Made by a program: the position numbers and the translations under genes. Positions 46,763-59,191 of a DNA stretch of 64,000 bases are shown one piece after another; position 1 is the first letter of the stretch, and every line of letters begins with the position of its first letter. The notes under the pieces were generated by a model, which saw only the letters and a program-made list of their open reading frames with translations, was not told the DNA's origin and searched no databases. The stretch comes from Larix kaempferi (lineage: Eukaryota; Streptophyta; Pinopsida; Pinales; Pinaceae): positions 25,734,001 through 25,798,000 of the forward strand of contig BSBM01000753.1 of NCBI GenBank assembly GCA_027924585.1, in the 5' to 3' direction.

Positions 46763-47110
46763 TAAAACACGTAAAAGATTCATGTCAACACAATAATCAC
46801 AACTACCTCTACAAAATATAAATTTAAAGATTAGACAACAATATAGAATATGATTCTAACTATACACTTAAAGACTGCAACATAGAAGGTGAAGGAAATG
46901 AGGAACATTATTCAACTTAACTTTATATACAAAGTATAAATTTAAAGATCAAACAACAATATGGAGATGATACAAAGTATAGCTTTACAGAGTACAATAT
47001 AGGATGAAGGAAATGTGGAACATAAATGTATTTATGTATAAATATGTACACATGTTCTTCTCATGGCATTTATTTGTACTTCTTCACTGGTTGGTAGAGT
47101 TAAATACACA

Positions 47111-47465
47111 GGTTACACAAATAACATGATTGGGTTGACTATTTAACATATTTTAAAAAAATAGGCTACACAATTAACATGATTGGGTTGACTATTTAAC
47201 ATATTTAAAAAAAATAGGCTACACAAATAACATGATTGGGTTGACTATTTAACATAATTAGTCAGTTAACATGAAAGACTTGCTTATCTACTTGAGTTGA
47301 GAATAACAATGTAATCAACCTATGATTGGGTTGACTATTTAACATATTTTTAAAAAATAGGCTACACAAATAACATGATTGGGTTGACTATTTAACATAA
47401 TTAGTCAATTAACATGAAAGACTTGTTTATCTACTTGAGTTGAGAATAACGATGTAATCAACCTA
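47111..47465. repeat. 53-bp tandem repeat nested in a 143-bp repeat
   Basis: Units beginning GGTTACACAAATAACATG or GGCTACACA occur at 47111, 47164, 47217 and 47360. The first two steps are exactly 53 bases. The third is 143 bases, because a spacer with GAAAGACTTG and GTAATCAACCTAT is inserted; that spacer also follows the fourth unit. The higher-order 143-bp block is thus present about twice. Confidence 0.88.
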
Positions 47466-49924
47466 TTATTTGTTGACTTTAAGAAACTTGGAGGACCTTT
47501 TGGTTGATGTTGATTAATTTCTTCTCCATACCACAGCCTTGGTAGGTTGGTGAACCATTTTTTTATGAATATATGGTAAATTTATTATTAAAAATTTAGA
47601 TATAACTACCAAGAGAAGCTCTATTGGGAAACTCAATGTGATGAGTGCTTGATAGGAGTAGGGCACTTATTCGAGCCAAATTGACACACAAGTTGGCTGC
47701 AACATTATTTTATGGCAAACCACCTATGTAGTTTGCTTACTAGAGGGGTGAGCAGGACTGTAATACTCTTTAATTGGTGGGACTCCATCATTGCAATGGA
47801 AAAACTATAATCTTTTTCACCTCAAAGCCTTGTTATGGTCACAAACAATCTTTTATAAATTACGAGTATATTATAAATTCATCTTCAAAATTTTAGATTT
47901 AGATATAAATTTGGCAAACATCTTAACAAATTCCAAATCATAAACTTCTATTCTATCAACAAGATATTTAAATCTATGTAGTGGATATTTGGCATTGGTT
48001 AACCTTAGAAAGGTGAACATTCCTTTAAAGATGAGGGTGTTTGTTCCCTAAGATTAAAACTAAATTACTTATTGACAAGAACTATTATCTCAAAATAAGA
48101 ATTTAAAAATATTTTATTTTGTTAAAATTCCTAAAATCAACATTTGATTAGAAAATTGGAGAAAATGACTGCTACTAGTTGGGGAAAATTTTAGCAAATG
48201 CATTTTATCTTTGGATTAATTTTCCATGTGTTTTTCATAAAAGCCTTAGTCAATATTTTTTTTTTTATTTTCTAAAAATAATTTGCCCAAATTGTAAAGG
48301 ATATATATATATATATATATATATATGAATATTTTCTACAAACTACATACAATCTTTAAAATTTTGTACATTTTTTACAAAAGCATTGTCAAACATTTTA
48401 TAGTTGCCATTTAAGAAATAATAAAATCCTCCAAAATTTAGGGTAAGTATGTATCCTTAAAGTTTTCCCTACTTGTGTCACCATTTTTAAGATTACGATT
48501 TACCATATTTTAAAATGATACTAATTTCAATATATTTTTTATGAACAACTTTTAACCCTTTTATGAAGTATAACAATGTATTATATATTATAGACAATTC
48601 TTTTTCTCCATATTATAAATAAATCTATAACGAGATCACTCCGAAAAGTTACAAAATTTTATTTTGTTTTTTCTTTGCCTTTTAATAATCTTTTAGCAAT
48701 GGATCTATAAGAATTTTAAATTCAACATTACCTCAAAATATTTCATATATTTGCCATTAATAAAAAATTAAAGCAAATTTCACCAGCCAACCAAGTTGCT
48801 TTTTAAAGACTTTCTTACATGTTTAAAATTAGTGGATACAAGGTTCAAGACACCATACATGGTTCTTTGGATTTGATTTGATCGAACCCCAATTTCACAT
48901 GCCAATCAGGTCACTGTTGTATTTGGGTACAAATTTTGATGTTGGGCTCACGTTCGTGTTGTCAAAACAATGGCGACAATAAGTGTATTTCAAAGTCAAT
49001 TCAAAGACCTCAACAACTTCATTACCTCATTTTTCTTTATGGTTGTTAGAATTTTTACGTTATACCAATGTTCGTGAAGTCGGTCTACTAATGCTTTGTT
49101 AGGTCATGTGGTAGATTCTTCAAGACTATTTTTCTTTTTTGACATCAAACTTCCATTGTCCCAAATTTGACACTCATGATATAGCAAGGACGTTGGCCAA
49201 GAGTTGGTGGATCGATGCCTAGCCGATGTCCTTGCTATGCCCCAAGGTTGGTGAGATGTTGGAATTCGACTTTCAAAGCCCTTTTAAATAAATATATTTG
49301 TAATATAGGCAAAAATAATGTAACACTTACTATAACCTTATGCTATAAAAACCATGTCTATCAAAAATTGCATAGAAGACTATTTGAACCCAAAATCCAC
49401 TAATTACTTGAATAACATTTTGAATATAGTTGCATGCAACAAAAATGTTGTGATTCCCATGCCCATCTTTGCAAACTCCCATCACAAATTTATATCCAAA
49501 CCCTCCATACAGTTAGGTACTATGTTCTCTAAGCTAGTATCCCATGGAGCCAATCACTAGATAAGCAACTTAACTTCCCCATCATGTGGTTAACATTAGG
49601 GTGCACTCAAGTACTGAATATCTAGGTTTGGCATTTTCATTACCAAATGTGACTCAAACATTATAATAATCTCACAGTCAAACCAAAAACCCATTCCCTT
49701 GATTATGTTGAATTATAAAAATGAAAAAATGCACAGACACAAAAATTTAAAGAAAATGTAGTTGCATCTCTCAAATAAATAACTACCCTTAGTTGTACTT
49801 ATTAAGTACACAAATACATCATGAATGGAATAAAAATAAAAAGTGTGCTCTATTACTGCCAACTAGACAATTTTAGACTTATAAATTCTAAGGTACTATA
49901 CAAGCTATAAATCAATATCATCTT
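47466..49924. other. AT-rich spacer without recognisable gene
   Basis: No domain on either strand. A 26-base (AT)n microsatellite lies at 48301-48326. The rest is low-complexity A/T-rich sequence. Confidence 0.55.
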
Positions 49925-52900
49925 GAACATATTAACATTTTCCCAAACTCTTAGTGAACATATTAACATTTTCCCAAACTCTTAGTGTGCACGCTCGAGT
50001 TTGCATTTATAGTACATAAATTTGAGAAACTTAGTTAAAAACAACATTCTTGCAAATTCTAACATTTGGCATGCACATGTGGGCTTACTTTCTCTCTACT
50101 ATTACTATTTCACTATTTGCAATCTAATAAAATGCAAGCATACATTTATGAGATTACCTCAAATCTTCATCTTAGATTTTTTTTCTATCTTCATATTAGA
50201 TTTTTTTCTATGGAAAACCTCTCGGGGAACCCAAGGAATATTTCTTCACATTCATGGATGAAATTCCTAATAAACCTATCAATGTAGAGTAGTCCGTCTC
50301 ACCCAAGGGGATTCAACCAAGCACTTGTCGGCATGGTACTAACAAAATGCCCATCAACATTGGTGGACGCTAATCGAGTTAACCTTTGGGATAAATCTTT
50401 GAGTTATATATATGACATGAAATATTGCATATTAATATTTTGTTAAAACTTATGTGCATCTACTGAACCTCTACATTCGTAGAACATAATGACAAGCTTG
50501 GTTATAAAAAAACATTCAATAGATTCCAACATTAGGCATGCACGTGGACTTGTTTTCCTTTTGTTATTACGTGTTAACACTCTTGTAAAAGACAAACACA
50601 TCATTTCTCAAATCCTAGTTTTATATGCCCAAGTGGCCATAGCACATATTGACATTTTGTCAAACACGTGGTGGTTATCCCCTAAACAATTGCATTCCAC
50701 CTAATGATAATATTGGTTTAATTTTGTTTTAAGTTAATTTTCAACATTTAGCATCCATATGAGGACTTGTTTTCCCTGTCTTGTTATATACTTATATTCT
50801 TGTAAAAGAAAATAATAAGTTTTATATCCCACCTCAAATCTGCACTTTGTATGCTTAGCAAGCCATGTTGCATATTGAAATTTTGTCAAAAATATGGTTT
50901 GCAACCTGTAGACCTCTATTCAAGGTACATGTTGATGTGCATGTTTGAAAAAAATACATTAAGTCAAATGCCAACATTAAGCATGCACATGATGTTTATT
51001 TTCCCATTGTTATTACAACCTAGCATTCCTATAAAAGAGAACCATAATTTTCAATTTCAAAGCCTACATATTGCATATTGTTTTATTTCTTTCAAATGCT
51101 TGTTTTGCATCTTTAGAGCATATGTATTAAAGTACATAATCATAATTTTGGAATGTTCAACTAGATTCAAATATCAAGCACATAATGATAATATTGGAAT
51201 ATTCAACTAGACTCAAACATCAAGAACAAAAATGTAGACTTGCTTTTCCTTATTATGACATCATTCTTGTAAAAGAACCATAAGTTTTAGAGATTATCTC
51301 AAATTCTCATTTTATATGTCCAACATATTATATTGTATATTAGCATTTAGTTAAATGCTTAATATGCATCCTCCACGAATTTTGTTAGAGTATGTAATCT
51401 TTTTAGAGTATGTAATGACGAGCTCAATTTAAGAAAAAAAACTATACAACCAAATTCCAATATCAAGTATGCAAAAGTAGCCTTATTTTTCCTTTGTTAG
51501 TACATGCCAGCATTCTTTTAAAAGAAAAATGTAAGTTTTAGTTCCGTAGCTTAAAATTTTCTCTTACACACAACTAGCCATGTTACATCATGTCATTTCT
51601 TAAAAATTTAGCATACATGCTTCAACCATATGCATTAAGAGTACATAATGAGAAGTTTGGTTAAAATAAAAACCTAATTCTATATCAAACATGTACACAA
51701 AGAGTTTTCTTCCTTCGGTTAATACATGATAACATTATTGTAAAATACAAACTTAAATTTTAGGGCCTATCTTCAATGCTTGTTTTATACACTCAATGTG
51801 CCATAAGGCATATTTTCATTTTGTCGAGTGCTTAACATGCATCATCCAATCATTTACATGTGACCTCCATTCTCGTTATTATTATATGATAATATTTTTG
51901 TAAAAGATGAATAAGTTTTAGATCTTGCCTCAAATCCTCACATTATAGTCCCAATAGCCCATATTGCATATTGGCACAATGTCAAATACGTTTGCGTTCA
52001 TAACACATAATGACAATATTTGTTAAAAATAATAAAGTTGTTATGATATATTAATATAATTGTAAAATACAAGAAAAAGCTTCAAAACCTACCTCCAACC
52101 CTTTCTTATATTCCCAATAAGTGATATCACATATTGACATTTTCAAACACATGGTGAAAATATTCCAAGCATCTACATTTAAAGTAGATAAAGACAACCT
52201 TCATTTAAAAAAAGTAATCCAAATGCCACCATCAAGCATGCACATGTGGACTATAACATTCTAATAATTTTGTAAAATACAAATATAAATTTTAGAGCTT
52301 ACTTCAAAACCTTGTTTTATATGTCCAATAGGATTATTGCACATTGACATTTTGTCGAACACTAGGCATTTATCCTCATATGCATTTCGAGTAAGAGTAC
52401 ACAATGGAAAGTTTTGTTTGAAAAATAATCAAGCATGCATGGACTTCTGTTTTCTTTGCAATATTACATGCTAATATTCTTATAAATTACAAGAATCAGT
52501 TTCAAAGCCTATTTCGAATACTCACTTTATATGCCCATTAAGACACATTGCACAACAAAATTTTGTAAAACACTTGGTGTGCAGCCTTGAAGCATCTCCA
52601 TTCAAAATACATAATGGTAAGCTTGGTTTAAAAAAAAAACATGCAACAAATTTCCAACATTAAGCAAGCGAATGCAGAATTATTTCCCTCTATTATAATT
52701 ACTTGGTAAATTCTTATAAAGAGAAGCACAAGTTTCATTTTTCATCCTATTTGATCTTACCTTAGGTTCTCATTGTGTGTGCCCGGTATGCTATATTGGT
52801 TATTAGTATATTTTCAGACACTTGACATGCATCCTCCAAGCATTTACATTTATAATATGTAATGAAATCTCAATTTTGAAAAATAAACACAATGAATCAA

Positions 52901-54090
52901 ATTTCAAAATATAGCAAGCACGCGAAGGACCTATTTTCCCTCTATTATCACATTCTAACATTTTTATGAAAGACTATAATAAATTTCACAAATACCTCTA
53001 ATCACCACTTCCCATGAACCATCTTCGTATTTCCAACCATTTGGACAATTGTATATCTTCCACAAATCTGCATTCAAAATACATAATGAAAATCTTAATT
53101 ATTTTTTTTAAAACTAAATTCCAACATTAAACATGAACATGCTGACTTCTTTTTTCTTTCTTTGTAAAATCTAACATTATTGTATAAGACAAATCCAAAT
53201 GAACCATTTAAGTATTTTTAACTTTTTTGACAAATATATATTTTCTAAGAATCTAACTCATTACATCCAATAAATTACTTTATATATATTCTTAAAACAT
53301 ATACATTTAAAATATATTATAATAAGACTTAAATAATAATAAAAATTTAGCTAAATTCCAAAATCTATCATGTACATGTAGATTCATTTTCCACTTTCTT
53401 TACATGTTAACATTATTTTTTATTTTATTTTATATGCTCAACCAACATATTTACAGTTTGGCAAACATTTAGTGTGCATCTTCGAAGAATATGGATTCAC
53501 AATACATAGTAATAATATTGTTTTAAAAATAACATTTAACCAAATTTCAAAAATATAAATATATGGATTTGCTTCCGCTTTATTATTACATACTATATTT
53601 TACATCAAAAAGAGACCCAAGTTTTAAATCCTCTATTAATGTACTCTAAAGACTATATTTTCATTTTGACAAACACTTGACATGCATACTTCAAGCATCT
53701 AAATTCATGGTACATAATGATAACTCAAACATCGAGCATATGGATGTATATTTGTTTTCCCTCTACCATTATATATATCCCACCTCAAATACTCAATTTA
53801 TACACCTAACATGTCATAATGCATATTGACATTTTGTCAAACTCTTTGCTGGGCATCCTCAAATCATATGTGTACACAATAGCAAGTATGGTTTAAAAAA
53901 AGTGCACCAAATTCTAACTTGAAATATTTATATGTGAATTTGTTTTCCATATGTAATTACTTTTAAACAAGAGAATAAGTTTTGCAAATCCTCCTCACTT
54001 TATAAAGTGTACATAGTAAATTTCATATTGGAATTTTTGTCAAAAACATGGTATGCATCTTCTTGATATCTGTATTTAGAAAGGATGACA
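49925..54090. repeat. Diverged tandem array, about 19 units of 160-250 bp
   Basis: Four word groups recur in the same order: (1) TACATAATGACAAG-like; (2) CCAACATTAAGCATGCACATG-like with GGACTTGTTTTCC; (3) TAACATTCTTGTAAAAGAC-like with ATAAGTTTTAGA; (4) CATATTGACATTTTGTCAAA-like with GTGCATCCTC. Group 4 is seen near 50432, 50652, 50881, 51090, 51345, 51590, 51820, 51979, 52138, 52365, 52562, 52812, 53040, 53235, 53458, 53655, 53829 and 54030, a mean step of about 212. The units are strongly diverged and no open frame persists across them. A 31-bp duplication (49925 and 49956) sits at the left edge. Confidence 0.75.
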
Positions 54091-54179
54091 GTGAGTTTAA
54101 TTTGATGATAATGATGATGATAGTTAACATCTACTTAGACCAATTTTGGTCTATCGGACCTTAAGAAAGAAAAGTAAGG

Positions 54180-54451
54180 AACTACTTGGTTTGCTTTAGA
54201 GTTTTATTTCTGTGCTCGAAAAGCTTGGTGAGGAGTGTTCCTAAATTACTATAATTTTGATGAGATAGAAGGTTGGGTAGGTTCGTATTGTAACAAAAAT
54301 TTTGGAACTTAGATCTTATGTGGGTGTATGCAGGGCACTCTAAGAGGAAATGATTTTCATCATCAATACTCAGTCTCCCAAAATTGATAGATCCTTTTAG
54401 CCCACAAAGTTTTAGGAAAGATTCAACACCTTGTTTCACTATGCAACTCGT
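54180..54451 (-). pseudogene. LINE C-terminal zinc-binding domain
   Basis: On the minus strand, CGLKGSINFGRLSIDDENHFLLECPAY is close to the zf-RVT pattern of LINE C-termini, with EDExHFLLxCxxY. It is the 3' part of the LINE whose reverse transcriptase lies at 56316-57280; the two are separated by the inserted LINE at 54466-56301. Confidence 0.7.
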
Positions 54452-54755
54452 GAGAGTTTATTCTTTTTTTTTTTTTTTACACAAGCGGATAACGAGCTTT
54501 ATATTAAAAGGGTGGAACAAATTACAAAGAGAAGGGGAGGTTGATCCCCAAAAACCCGAGCTGCCGAGACAGACTCATCAAATACCAACCTCCGAAGTTC
54601 AAAATTGGCCTTATGCCTATTACAACTGAAAATATTGGCGAACCTATTACAACTGTAAATATTGACGAACTGCCCTAACAGGATACAATAGAAGTAGAAC
54701 ATTTAACTAGTAGTGAAATAGACAGACCAAAAAAGAACTGCTCAGACACAGAGCG

Positions 54756-55790
54756 TTAGTTACCATGATGATTTCGGGAAATTTTATCCTTACTGCCTGT
54801 AGCTGCTCTTGCATTTTCATCATCGATATTCAGAATGACTGAGGGACTGCTTCCTCTGTTGGTCCTAACGAAGTTAACTTTGGCTTCTACAATTCGAAGA
54901 CAATTGTAGAAAGTATCATGTTTTCCCATTAACTTTTCAAAGCAATCTTTCATCTTACCAGTTCTTGCCCAGACTTCTGAGTTGGAGATTTGAACAAAGG
55001 TGGCCAAATAGGAGATTGCTTTGTTCATATCCAAGAGGTCTCCCCTGAGCCAACGAACTTAGGCTTCCAGGTCCTGCAATTGGGAGTGGAGTTCAAGGGA
55101 TGGGATTCCCTACCCTCGAGGGGATTCCAAATTGACCAGACCCCCATTGTCGCTAGTTACATGCTTCCAATTCTTGCTACCCAATTCACCAGGACTACCA
55201 CGAAACAGTTGCTGTGATGCACCATGCCCAATTTCACAAGGGGTCGAGTGGAAGCTAGAGTCCAGAGTCTTTCTAGAAACAAAACCACAGTCAGGGTACT
55301 GCACAGGGCCCCTGTTGCCCTGGCCATGACCAGCATCAAGGGGCACCCATCTTCTGCCGCTGCCAGGTTCATCCGCTTTGGGATGATTGAAGCAAGCCAA
55401 CTTTGTCACACCACCCCTAGAAGGCTCATTTCCGTTGTTTCCCTGAAAGAGATCAGAGAGATAGCATTTTGAACCGCCATTGCCAGCCCCCCCGGGCTGC
55501 CCCTGACTATTCTTCCTACATTTTCTGCAATGCAGAGTAGGGGGGCACTGATTGCAATCCCCCATATCATGCGAAAACACCAGGCTTTCGGGGACTGCGC
55601 TGAAGGGAAAAAAACAGAGAAGAGCAGTAAACGAGGAGTAGAAATGCAGAATAGTTCGCAGGAAGCAAGGAGCTCCACCACCCTGCATGAAATAGCCACA
55701 CACCACCTTGGGGATCGTCCGCATTAAACTCCTGCATGCGAGACAAGCGGTGCTTGCCAGGGGTGGCCGCCAGTTCAGGGGAGGGGACAT
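54756..55790 (-). CDS. Unrecognised Cys-rich plus coiled-coil-like coding region after RNase H
   Basis: An open frame of 226 codons (55790-55110) overlaps the end of the RNase H frame by 16 bases. After a TAG at 55112-55110 the same frame continues, with one more TAA, through the 92-codon piece ending at 54756. It contains a CNQCPPTLHCRKC cluster (C-x2-C-x5-H-C-x2-C), a Gly/Asn-rich middle, then LELHSQLQDLEA and a helix-rich stretch that could form a coiled coil. A zinc cluster with coiled coil recalls LINE ORF1 proteins, but it lies on the wrong side of RNase H for that. It may be an extra LINE frame or a transduced host sequence. I do not recognise the family. Confidence 0.4.
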
Positions 55791-56301
55791 TTGAAAGAGC
55801 GGGAGAATCTAGATAGGATATGGAGAGTTAATGAGGTCCTCAATGGGAAGGGCATGGAGTAAAAAGGGATAAGGATAAGAGGGTTAAAGGGAAACAAGTT
55901 ACGACACCCAAACATCACCTTAAGGAGACCATTGATAATAATGTGACCACAATTTAGACCTGCGCCAATATTAGCCATAGATTCAGCGCTTTGATTGTTT
56001 TGCCTAAGGATGTGGAGGAAGGATAGGGAATGAAATTCTTTGGCCAAAAAAATGAAATGCTGATGCATCGAAGAGACTGGTTTTCAATGAAGTTTGACTA
56101 AATCCCTGGCTTCCCTAATCACCAACATAGAATCTCCAAAGACCACGAGGTACTTAACATCATTGCTCCTTAACGCCCATCCCTTTTATCAATTCTACCC
56201 ACTTTGCTTCATTATTAGTTCTTTTTCCAATTCCCCAAGCAAAATCATTCGTTTTGTTTCCGTCGGAGTCTATTAGGACTCCCCCTGCACCTGCCAACCC
56301 G
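55775..56301 (-). pseudogene. LINE RNase H domain
   Basis: On the minus strand: GGVLIDSDGNK with the first acidic residue, NNEAKWVELIKGM with the catalytic Glu, then after a frameshift VVFGDSMLVIREA with the third acidic residue, a TGA in place of Trp (H-W-K), and LHILRQNNQSAESMANIGAG near the end, with AES where ADxLAN is usual. This is the order seen in RNase H of plant LINEs. Frameshift and stop make it non-functional. Confidence 0.78.
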
Positions 56302-56315
56302 GAGAGTTTATTCTT

Positions 56316-57280
56316 ATTTTAGCAATGTGGATCTTCTTCTTTACATTAGTTAAAATAGAGAGACAATTTTGATCTTCAATATTAGGGTTAATGACCTCCT
56401 TGTAATATCTTAATTTTATTTTATCCTCTAAATTTTCATCACACCAAAACATCTCTTTGAACTTTGAAGTAATAATATTTTGAATATCATCTATATTTTG
56501 CAAAGTTACATTTTCATCAACCCCTCACACATTTAACCAATACATGGAATCTTTATGCCAACCTCACTTGACCCTTAGGCGGTTTTGATTGAAATTTAAA
56601 GCAATTTTCGGAAGTCTATGATCTCTCAAGCTATTTAATTTTTTATTGTACATTAGGTACCTAGTTATAGCTATGCTTTCAATGCAAGAAAGACCCACTT
56701 CAATAAGGAGAATAAGATATGGCGTATTTCTTTTAATTTTAAGATTGTAACTTATAAAACGCTTCTAGGTTTCCTCAATCCTTCTCCAATATTCTCTAGA
56801 GAGGCTGCAACCCCAAAGTTCACAGCCATATAGGAGAACGAGAGTGACAAGAGTTTCAAAGAGGAATTTATTTTTATCCCACATCACAATGTTTGTCGAC
56901 TACAATTGTTTTCAAGACAAAAATAAGCTTTCCACCCTCCATTGGTCCTTTTCTCGACGTTGTAGTTCTAGTTAAGCTTGTGATGGATATTAATCCCAAA
57001 ATATTTGTAGGAAGTCACTTCCTCCAAGTTGCTATTATCATACAAAAAGTGAGTGTAAGTGACCTTATTATATTTTGTCAACATAACTTTGGTTTTGTCA
57101 GTATTGACGGGCATGCCCATACTAGAGCAGAAATCCTTGAGAATTATTAATTGCATATCAAGATTAGAGGGACATCTTTCTAGAAGAACAATATCATCAG
57201 CATGGATGATTTTAAGAATCCCCCCAAAATTTATATGTATAAAAAATGGGCAAATCTCCTCGATATATAGGAAAACTTGA
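56316..57280 (-). pseudogene. LINE reverse transcriptase, palm and thumb part
   Basis: On the minus strand: HADDIVLLERCPSNLDMQL, with the ADD of the catalytic motif and His in place of Tyr/Phe, then FCSSMGMPVNTDKTKVML, the block that follows it in LINEs, then SYKYFGINIH. Further on, in other frames, are decayed equivalents of the LLYGCExWG and QKxF blocks. The element continues after the nested insertion with the zinc-binding domain at 54180-54451. Its 5' end was not found. Confidence 0.75.
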
Positions 57281-57321
57281 AGGCGATTTTATCAATAATA
57301 TAATATGTATATATAATTTTT

Positions 57322-57498
57322 TTGGCGAATATTTCATTTTATTATATAATGTTGTAAAATCTTGGCGAATCTTTCACTAAATTATAAGATATTGTAAAAT
57401 ATTGGCGAATATTTCACTTAATTATAAAAAATTGTAAAGACTTGGCGAATCTTTCACTAATTTATAAAATATAGTAAAAATTTGGCGAATCTTTTGCC
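57322..57498. repeat. 40-bp tandem repeat, 4.4 copies
   Basis: TTGGCGAAT begins at 57322, 57362, 57402, 57442 and 57482, exactly 40 bases apart each time. Units alternate TATTTCA and CTTTCA after the core, and each contains TTATA(A/G). The GGCGAA core stands out in an otherwise A/T-only stretch. Confidence 0.92.
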
Positions 57499-57576
57499 AA
57501 TAAGACTCAAGCTTTTGATTATGTAGATTACTAAGGTAGTGCAACAGAAGAACATACGACAAAGAATGTCAGAATA

Positions 57577-57649
57577 TTTCATATCATTATCATGATCATA
57601 TTTCAAATGGAAAAGAATGTCAGAATATGATCATGATAATGATATGAAA
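57577..57649. repeat. Perfect 26-bp inverted repeat
   Basis: Arms 57577-57602 and 57624-57649 are exact reverse complements with a 21-base loop. A direct repeat AAAGAATGTCAGAATAT (17 bases) starts both at the left edge (57561) and in the loop (57613), overlapping the arms. It would fold into a strong hairpin. Confidence 0.95.
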
Positions 57650-58194
57650 GTCTTCAGGATGAGTTGGTTCATTTCTAGATGCTAAAAATTGCTAGATGAT
57701 TTGGTGATAAATATTTGAGGGTGAAGCGAGCCAACCTTTTGGATAAATGAGTTGAATCGACCTAACCAAAGTTTGGTGAAAAAATTTCTTGTGACATGAG
57801 CATCATTTGTCAATGTTAAAAAAACTATGTTCAACAAAGATAAGCATGTAAAATGTTTGGCTCGACAAATCTACTTGGAGCTAGTGACACAATTAGTATC
57901 AACATGGCATCCCAAGGTACTAAAAACCATCTCAAGGTACTAATAACCCCTTCATATAGTTGCAATATAAATGGTTCCTTCCTCTCCCATAATGATGCTA
58001 GTTCCACAAGCTATTCAAGTATAAAGGTTGTAAGAAAAAGTGTATATCTTCCAATCAACATTATGTAACATACTTAGACATCATTTCTTTCAACACTAAA
58101 CATTTTACCACTAAAACAACTAAGGTTATAAGAAAAAGTGTATAACTACCAGTCAACAGTGTAAAACTTTAAAGTATTACTCTTCCTCCAATGT
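57650..58194. other. Spacer without recognisable gene
   Basis: Nothing recognised. The sequence ends near TGTTAAGATTCAGG, a possible LTR start. Confidence 0.4.
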
Positions 58195-59189
58195 TTGTTA
58201 AGATTCAGGGAAAGTGGGGACTCCACTTGTTATCTCATCCCTTAATGGTCCAACGGACATGTGGGGACCTAAATCTTGACAAACTGATAAACGGATAGAA
58301 TTAGACATTCTGCCTAATCTTGGCCTCCACTAGTCAATTATGCCCGTGGAGGCTAGGACAATTATGCATTGTAATTATGCCAATTGCACTAGAGGAATGT
58401 TGGTCTCATGCCAATAGGTATCCTACAATCAATGCATCTTCCAGCGTGGAAGCCTTCACGCATGGCCATCACATGGGCCTTAATAAATGATAACCACCCC
58501 CACTAAACCTTGAATCGTATTCACTTAGCTCTAAGGTGAGCACCAAGGGTTTAAAAAAATGCTCTTAGGTTTATTATAATCATCACCAAGTTTCGCTAGG
58601 CATGACCATGGCATGGTATTCCCTAGGGACATTGTTTCCCTTGTTACTTTACCTTGCACAAGTTTAACCTTAGGAATTTTTGGACATGGCTTGAGGCTTA
58701 GACGAGTCTTCTCAAATTCACTTGCAAATAAAGATAGACATAGTGTTAGCTTATAAATAAGCTAAGTAAAAACCAGGAAACCATGGATCCAAGATCCATC
58801 CACAGAGACATTAAGAACATCTATCCACTTAAGATAAAGTAAAGTAAGCAAGTATTGAATAAACACAATCAAAGATGATTCTATTTCCAATACGAAGAAG
58901 GTCATAACCAAATTCAGTCATTAAGAAGTAATATCATAATAATGAGCTAAATGATATATCAGGTTATTACATAGACAAATAGGTGTTGACTCCTTCATAG
59001 TCAAGCAAAGACAACCAACCAGTACCATGCAGTAAGATCAACCGAGTAATCAATCAAATGAAATGCAAACAAGTAAGGATGTCATTATTTAACCAGTGCC
59101 GAAGTTAATTTAAAAAGAATCATATGTTTTACAACTATTAGGACCTTATATATATAAAAAAAATAGGTGTATTTTTGAGGGACATTACA
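58195..59189 (+). repeat. Candidate LTR ending at an intact iMet primer site
   Basis: The right edge is well placed: GGGACATTACA ends at 59189 and is followed after two bases by TGGTATCAGAGCC. The left edge at TGTTAAG (58195) is only a guess from the TG start. No partner LTR lies in the window. Confidence 0.4.
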
Positions 59190-59191
59190 AG

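Larger units (their letters stand above)
54466..56301 (-). mobile_element. 5'-truncated LINE nested in an older LINE
   Basis: Exact 14-bp target duplication GAGAGTTTATTCTT (54452-54465 and 56302-56315). On the minus strand it starts inside an RNase H domain and ends in a poly(A) tail, visible as a T run on the plus strand just after 54465. The TTTTAATATAAAGCTC tail motif is typical of plant LINE 3' ends. Truncation before RNase H means it was dead on arrival. Target duplication and tail show it moved by target-primed reverse transcription. Confidence 0.88.

Noticed and set aside
49925-54090. CRISPR-like array
   Set aside because: Units are long, strongly diverged and without a constant short repeat; the context is plant nuclear DNA.
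55132-55727. Plus-strand frames opposite the Cys-rich LINE region
   Set aside because: They are shorter than the minus-strand frame, lack motifs, and run against the direction of the LINE.
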